Source of the DNA: JACQBY01 sp041486115 | GTDB lineage: Bacteria; Nitrospirota; Nitrospiria; JACQBW01 | DNA: 10,019 bases | NCBI GenBank assembly: GCA_041486115.1 | Contig: JBGPKT010000082.1 | Coordinates: forward strand, 1-10,019 | Direction: 5' to 3' | Part shown: piece by piece, positions 6,314 through 10,019 of the stretch | Numbering within the stretch: the first letter of the stretch is position 1 | Layout of the letters: each line of letters opens with the position of its first letter | The notes under the pieces: generated by a model | What the model was told of the DNA's origin: nothing | The model's database searches: none | What the model saw: the letters and a program-made list of their open reading frames with translations, nothing else | Translations under genes and position numbers: made by a program

Positions 6314-7041
6314 TGAAAGCCATGGTTCTTGCGGCGGGTCTCGGTACCCGGCTGGCTCCCCTTACCCATACCGTTCCCAAACCGTTGATCCCTGTCAACG
6401 GATACCCGTTGATTTCGTACACCCTCCGATATCTGAAGAATTACGGGATCATCGACATTTATATCAACCTTCATCATCTGGGTGATAAACTCAAAGCCTT
6501 CCTGGGGGATGGAAGCCGATTTGGGTTACGGATCGCCTATTCAGAAGAGCCGGAAATCCTCGGAACCGGGGGAGGAATTAAAAAGCTCGAAAAAGAGCTG
6601 GGCGACGCCCCGTTTCTGGTGATCAATTCCGATGTTTTGACCGATTTTGATTTAAGCCGGCTGATTTCTTTTCATCATCAAAACAGAGGGTTGGCGACGC
6701 TGGTTTTAAGAGAAGACCCCGAAGTCGACCGCTTCGGCCCGGTGGAGATCGATTCTACAGGGAGGATCCGGACCATTCTAAAAAAGGGGCATCATTCGTC
6801 AAATCATTTAAGAAAAATGATGTTTACCGGGATACATCTGGTTAATCCGGAAGTTCTCCGGTCAATTCCTGGAGCAGTTTTTCATTCCATTACCGATACG
6901 TATATTGATCTGTTGCTTCAGAATAAATCTCTATTTGGTCTTGAAATGAAAGGGTTCTGGGCAGACTTGGGAACTTTGGAGGAATATGGTAAGATGGACA
7001 CATTATTGACTCAGGGGAAAATCAATCTTCCCACTCTATAA
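6313..7041 (+). CDS. Sugar-1-phosphate nucleotidyltransferase, MurU-like
   Basis: A 242-residue single-domain nucleotidyltransferase (NTP_transferase fold). The N-terminus MKAMVLAAGLGTRLAPLT carries the nucleotide-binding signature (G9, G11, R13), with the conserved PKPLIPV at 22-28 and a lysine for the pyrophosphate. GTGGGIK (84-90) contacts the base and sugar, NSD (105-107) holds the metal-binding Asp, and WADLGT lies near the C-terminus. MurU makes UDP-MurNAc from UTP and MurNAc-1-phosphate; its length (about 225-230) and spacing such as LGDGSRFGL and GDAPFLVIN match well. It has no C-terminal left-handed beta-helix, so it is not a GlmU-type bifunctional enzyme. It starts inside the stop codon of the kinase gene, so the two are almost certainly co-translated and should act in sequence. 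Mannose- or heptose-phosphate nucleotidyltransferases are similar, so the substrate is inferred mainly from the kinase neighbour. Confidence 0.87.
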   Translation: MKAMVLAAGLGTRLAPLTHTVPKPLIPVNGYPLISYTLRYLKNYGIIDIYINLHHLGDKLKAFLGDGSRFGLRIAYSEEPEILGTGGGIKKLEKELGDAPFLVINSDVLTDFDLSRLISFHHQNRGLATLVLREDPEVDRFGPVEIDSTGRIRTILKKGHHSSNHLRKMMFTGIHLVNPEVLRSIPGAVFHSITDTYIDLLLQNKSLFGLEMKGFWADLGTLEEYGKMDTLLTQGKINLPTL

Positions 7042-7045
7042 GCCC

Positions 7046-7633
7046 ATGTTTTCACCAAAGAGCAAAACCATTTTTCAGTTTTTGATTTTTCTGATTGGGG
7101 CGGGGTGTGGTTTGGAGAATAACCCTTCCAGCGGGCATGACCCGAACAAACCCCTTCCGGTCCTCATATCGAGTAATGCAGAGGTGACGGTCGACCATAC
7201 TCAGGGAGCGATTGTTACGACCCCTGACGGAAAGGCGGCTCTTTCGGTCAGCCAAACGGCGTTGAGTGCCGATACGGCGTTTAAAATAGAATGGTATACC
7301 CTTCCTCCCGGATCCCCCAAATTTAGCGTCGTTCAGATGTATTCGTTCACTTCTACGCCAATAATCAGCGATACTCTTATTCCAGGACAGTTTTTAAAGG
7401 TGACGTTGTATTATGATTCCGGAAAGGTTTCCGGAGTGATTGAAACGGATCTCCGACTGGGGATTTATAATACTGTGGGGACCTGCTGGGAGCAGGTCTT
7501 TTTAGACTCTCCGCCGCTGATTCCCGTGAATACGATTCATTCGGTGTCTTCAAGGGATCTGACGCGGCTCGGGATCTTTGGCATGACATTATTCGAAGCG
7601 CTGACCTGTCCGAATATTCCCATCCCTTTTTGA
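7046..7633 (+). CDS. Putative lipoprotein with a ZU5-like beta domain
   Basis: A 195-residue exported protein of unknown function. A basic start (MFSPKSK) and a hydrophobic stretch (about 9-18) end in IGAGC, with Cys21 as a plausible lipidation site. The lipobox is imperfect because position -3 is Gly rather than Leu. The mature part is beta-rich. The segment GAIVTTPDGKAALSVSQTAL, then SADTAFKIEW, and later PGQFLKVTLYYDSG follows the pattern of ZU5-like beta-sandwich domains: a glycine turn, DGK-x-L-x-V, A-L-S-x-D-T, then a T-L-x-Y-D strand. Assignment is by eye only. Two cysteines in the C-terminal half (GTCWEQ and LTCP) could form a disulfide in the periplasm. It starts four bases after the nucleotidyltransferase stop without a Shine-Dalgarno sequence, so it is probably the third gene of that operon. 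Its stop abuts the stop of the opposite-strand binding protein with no spare base. Confidence 0.72.
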   Translation: MFSPKSKTIFQFLIFLIGAGCGLENNPSSGHDPNKPLPVLISSNAEVTVDHTQGAIVTTPDGKAALSVSQTALSADTAFKIEWYTLPPGSPKFSVVQMYSFTSTPIISDTLIPGQFLKVTLYYDSGKVSGVIETDLRLGIYNTVGTCWEQVFLDSPPLIPVNTIHSVSSRDLTRLGIFGMTLFEALTCPNIPIPF

Positions 7634-9169
7634 TTATTGCCAGGATAGATTTTTCAGGCCGTAAAAATCACCGGCAGGGTCTGGAATAAATCCGTTTAAC
7701 CCCTTCTTTAAAACCGTCACGTTGTCAAAAGTCCAGAGGCTGATGTAGGGGAGATCATGGGCGATGACCTTCTGCACTTTTTGATAGATCGCTTTTCTCC
7801 TTTCCGTGTCGAGCGTGGTTCTCCCCTCTTCGAGGAGCCGGTCAATCTGAACGCTGGTATAACGCCCTCGGTTCGCTCCTGCCGGAGGAAGGCTGGATGA
7901 ATGAAACAGATCATAATAGATATCCGGGTCCTGGATTCCGACCCAGCGAAGGGAATAGAGTTGAAAATTCCCCGACTTGATGTCGGAATAAAAAGTTCCC
8001 CATTCATAGGTCCGGATTTCCATTTGGATTCCAACTTTCTTCAACTGGTCCTGGAGGACCTCTCCGATTCTTTTTGCAAGATCGTTCTGAGAGGTTTTAT
8101 AGGTGATCTTAAATCGGACGTCGCTTCCGTTTTGGACCGTTAACCCGGTTTCATCTAATAGTTTTTTAGCTTGTTCGGGGTTGTAAGGGTATTTTTCCAC
8201 ATCAGAGGTATAGGCCCAATGGTTCCTGGGGAGAAGGCCCGTCGCTCCTTTTCCCAGCCCTTTAAGAATCTGTTGAATGATCATCTCGCGATCGATGGCG
8301 TAAGCCATGGCCTGTCTGACTTTAAGACGGGATAAAAGAGGGTCCTGCAAATTGAGGCCGAGGTAGGCGTAGGTCGTTCCGTCTGATTTGATCACCGTAA
8401 AATGAGAGTCTTTTTCAAGAAAGGGAAGAAAATCGGGAGGGAGGGCGTTTTCGAGAAGATCCAGGCTCCCTTTCTGAAGCTCCATTTCACGGATGGTATC
8501 TTCCGGAATAATTTTAATGATGATTTTTTTGATTTTAGGCAGCGTGTCATAAAAATAGGGATTGGCCTGCAAAACAATCTTTTCATCAGGCAGGAACTCC
8601 TGAAGCCGGTACGGACCGCTCCCGAGAGGATGCGCGGAATAATCCGAACCCGACTGTAGAACCCCCTTTTTTGAGACAATTCCCTTGGAGAGGTTCATGA
8701 TAAAGGGGGCGTATGGTTTTTTGAGAATAAAAATAACCGTATCCGGGTCAGGGACGCTGATATGGTCGATGATCTCAAACGCTTTTCGATGGGGAGAAGC
8801 GGTTTTAGGGTCAAGGATCGATTCAAAGGTGAATCGGATATCTTCGGAGGTCAGGGGGGAGCCGTCGCTAAAACGGAGATTTTTCTTTAAGTGAAAAAGA
8901 TAGATCAAAGGCCCGGGCATTTCCCACGATTGGGCCAGATCCCCCAGGATCCGCGAAGAAGGATCGAGCCGGACCAGCCGGCTGAAGATCAGGCTTCCAA
9001 CACGCTCGGAGTAGGCGTCGGTAGCCATGCGGGGATCGAGTTGCGCCGGAGAAGCCTCAATCCCGATTTTTAACGGTTTTTCAGAAAGGTTGGCGGGAGG
9101 GGTACACCCCCATAAAAGGATAAAAGAAAAAAGGGTAACGGAGGGGAGAGATCCGATTCCCCTCCTCAT
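7634..9169 (-). CDS. Peptide ABC transporter substrate-binding lipoprotein (SBP_bac_5 family)
   Basis: A 511-residue extracytoplasmic binding protein of the OppA/DppA/NikA class. The signal peptide ends in LLWGC with Cys22 as the lipidated residue, so it should be membrane anchored. Family landmarks: LVRLDPSSRILGDLAQSWEM (65-84), LRFSDGSPLTSEDIRFTFES (98-117), HPLGSGPYRLQEF (180-192), a block with LGLNLQDPLLS and VRQAMAYAIDREMI, then LLPRNHWAY, YNPEQAKKLLDETG and a C-terminal PYISLW. The length is normal. It probably delivers peptides to an OppB/OppC-type permease such as the pair at 3361-5096, and a murein-peptide role like that of E. coli MppA is possible given the AmgK/MurU-like neighbours. 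Ligand specificity cannot be read. The ATG at 9169 lies four bases after the clpX stop with no Shine-Dalgarno upstream, although AGGAGGGG occurs in codons 2-4; coupling to clpX translation is likely. Confidence 0.94.
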   Translation of the reverse strand: MRRGIGSLPSVTLFSFILLWGCTPPANLSEKPLKIGIEASPAQLDPRMATDAYSERVGSLIFSRLVRLDPSSRILGDLAQSWEMPGPLIYLFHLKKNLRFSDGSPLTSEDIRFTFESILDPKTASPHRKAFEIIDHISVPDPDTVIFILKKPYAPFIMNLSKGIVSKKGVLQSGSDYSAHPLGSGPYRLQEFLPDEKIVLQANPYFYDTLPKIKKIIIKIIPEDTIREMELQKGSLDLLENALPPDFLPFLEKDSHFTVIKSDGTTYAYLGLNLQDPLLSRLKVRQAMAYAIDREMIIQQILKGLGKGATGLLPRNHWAYTSDVEKYPYNPEQAKKLLDETGLTVQNGSDVRFKITYKTSQNDLAKRIGEVLQDQLKKVGIQMEIRTYEWGTFYSDIKSGNFQLYSLRWVGIQDPDIYYDLFHSSSLPPAGANRGRYTSVQIDRLLEEGRTTLDTERRKAIYQKVQKVIAHDLPYISLWTFDNVTVLKKGLNGFIPDPAGDFYGLKNLSWQ

Positions 9170-9173
9170 GCGG

Positions 9174-10019
9174 TCAGGCAGATTTCACTCCCTTGTCATT
9201 TTCATAAAAGAGGACCGGTTTTCCCGCGCCATTGATGGTCTCTTCGGTAATGAGGCACTCTTTGACATTTTTAAGGGAGGGGAGTTCGTACATCAGATCA
9301 AGCATCACCTCTTCGAGAATTGCTCTGAGACCTCTGGCGCCTGTTTTTTGAGCATTTGCCTTTTTAGCAACCGCCGATATGGCGGCTTCGCTAAACCGGA
9401 GTTTGACCTTTTCAAAAGAGAAAAGCTTTTCGTATTGCTTCAGGAGAGAATTTTTGGGTTCAACGAGTATCCGGATCAGGGCCGCTTCGTCCAGATCGGT
9501 CAGGGTGGCAATGACCGGGAGACGTCCGACAAATTCCGGGATCAAACCATATTTAAGGAGATCTTCCGGCTGAACCGCCAAAAGGAGTTCTCCCACCTTC
9601 CGCTCGTCCTTTCCTTTGATATCCGCTCCGAATCCCATCATTTTTTTATTATTCCGCTGTTCGATGATATTTTCGAGCCCGACAAACGCTCCGCCGCAGA
9701 TAAACAGAATATTGGTCGTATTGACCTGAATAAATTCCTGATGCGGATGTTTTCTCCCTCCCTGAGGAGGTACATTGGCGGTGGTCCCTTCGATCAGCTT
9801 GAGAAGCGCCTGCTGCACTCCTTCTCCCGAGACGTCGCGGGTAATGGAGGGGCTGTCGCTCTTTCGGCTGATTTTGTCGATTTCATCGATATAGACGATT
9901 CCCCGCTGGGTTTTTTCCACATCGTAGTCCGCGGCCTGCAGGAGTTTTAAAATAATGTTTTCGACATCTTCTCCGACATAACCCGCTTCGGTCAGCGTGG
10001 TGGCATCGGCAATGGTAAA
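9174..10019 (-). CDS. clpX: ATP-dependent Clp protease ATP-binding subunit ClpX, partial (N-terminus beyond right edge)
   Basis: The last 281 residues of ClpX, the AAA+ unfoldase that feeds tagged proteins into ClpP. The frame runs from the right edge to a TGA at 9176-9174; about 139 N-terminal residues (zinc-binding domain and Walker A) are missing by comparison with the 424-residue E. coli protein. In the visible part: pore loop GYVG (13-16), Walker B IVYIDEID (41-48), DVSGEGVQQALLKLIEGT, the RKH loop GGRKHPHQEF (RKH 89-91), ICGGAFVGL, the ClpP-docking loop with MGF (128-130) where E. coli has IGF, GLIPEFVGRLP, and sensor II GARGLR (227-232). All core motifs are intact, so the protein should be functional. 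The downstream gene is a peptide-binding lipoprotein four bases away on the same strand, an unexpected partner because lon often follows clpX. The preceding gene (commonly clpP) is outside the window. Confidence 0.98.
   Translation of the reverse strand, partial: FTIADATTLTEAGYVGEDVENIILKLLQAADYDVEKTQRGIVYIDEIDKISRKSDSPSITRDVSGEGVQQALLKLIEGTTANVPPQGGRKHPHQEFIQVNTTNILFICGGAFVGLENIIEQRNNKKMMGFGADIKGKDERKVGELLLAVQPEDLLKYGLIPEFVGRLPVIATLTDLDEAALIRILVEPKNSLLKQYEKLFSFEKVKLRFSEAAISAVAKKANAQKTGARGLRAILEEVMLDLMYELPSLKNVKECLITEETINGAGKPVLFYENDKGVKSA

Noticed and set aside
7638..7676. Hairpin (TGCC/GGCA outer, GATTTTT/AAAAATC inner) as a terminator
   Set aside because: No T-run follows on either strand at the right distance and it lies within the SBP coding sequence.
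9027..9950. Plus-strand open frame of about 307 codons
   Set aside because: It lies antisense to clpX and the SBP start, both certain; its translation has no family features and looks like a mirror of the opposite-strand codons.

Overview
The window is about 10 kb of Gram-negative bacterial chromosome. The proteins point that way: lipoprotein signals, an Opp/Dpp-type importer, SelO/YdiU, ClpX, and a sugar kinase and nucleotidyltransferase pair resembling AmgK/MurU. Most genes are of medium GC (a 120-base stretch of selO counts to about 58% GC). The first ~600 bases are much poorer (about 39% at 1-120, 31% at 481-600). Nothing fixes the phylum. A deep-branching group such as Nitrospirota or a deltaproteobacterial lineage would fit, but that is a guess. 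No rRNA, tRNA, CRISPR array, IS element or transposase was found.

Layout: (1) 1-395, minus: an AT-rich partial gene of unknown function running off the left edge. (2) 603-1394, plus: a six-repeat TPR protein with a likely promoter at 516-545 and a probable terminator at 1456-1479, inside the 3' end of the convergent selO. (3) 3252-1416, minus: a double-CDGSH iron-sulfur protein followed one base later by selO (TTG start), behind a good promoter at 3295-3323. (4) 5096-3361, minus: two dipeptide/oligopeptide ABC permeases overlapping by ATGA. (5) 5237-7633, plus: an AmgK-like kinase, a MurU-like nucleotidyltransferase and a small putative lipoprotein, tightly packed and divergent from the permeases. 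(6) 10019-7634, minus: the C-terminal two thirds of clpX, then four bases later a peptide-binding lipoprotein of the SBP_bac_5 family.

How the genes may work together: the binding protein (7634-9169) and the permeases (3361-5096) look like parts of one peptide importer, but three oppositely oriented genes lie between them and no ATPase gene is in the window. The kinase and nucleotidyltransferase resemble the AmgK-MurU route that turns recycled N-acetylmuramate into UDP-MurNAc. With a peptide importer on both sides, a muropeptide import and recycling locus is a reasonable hypothesis. The permease and kinase operons appear to share back-to-back promoters whose -35 boxes abut at 5202/5203. A 24-bp imperfect palindrome overlies the permease -10 box. 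The kinase transcript is predicted to start at its own ATG, i.e. to be leaderless.
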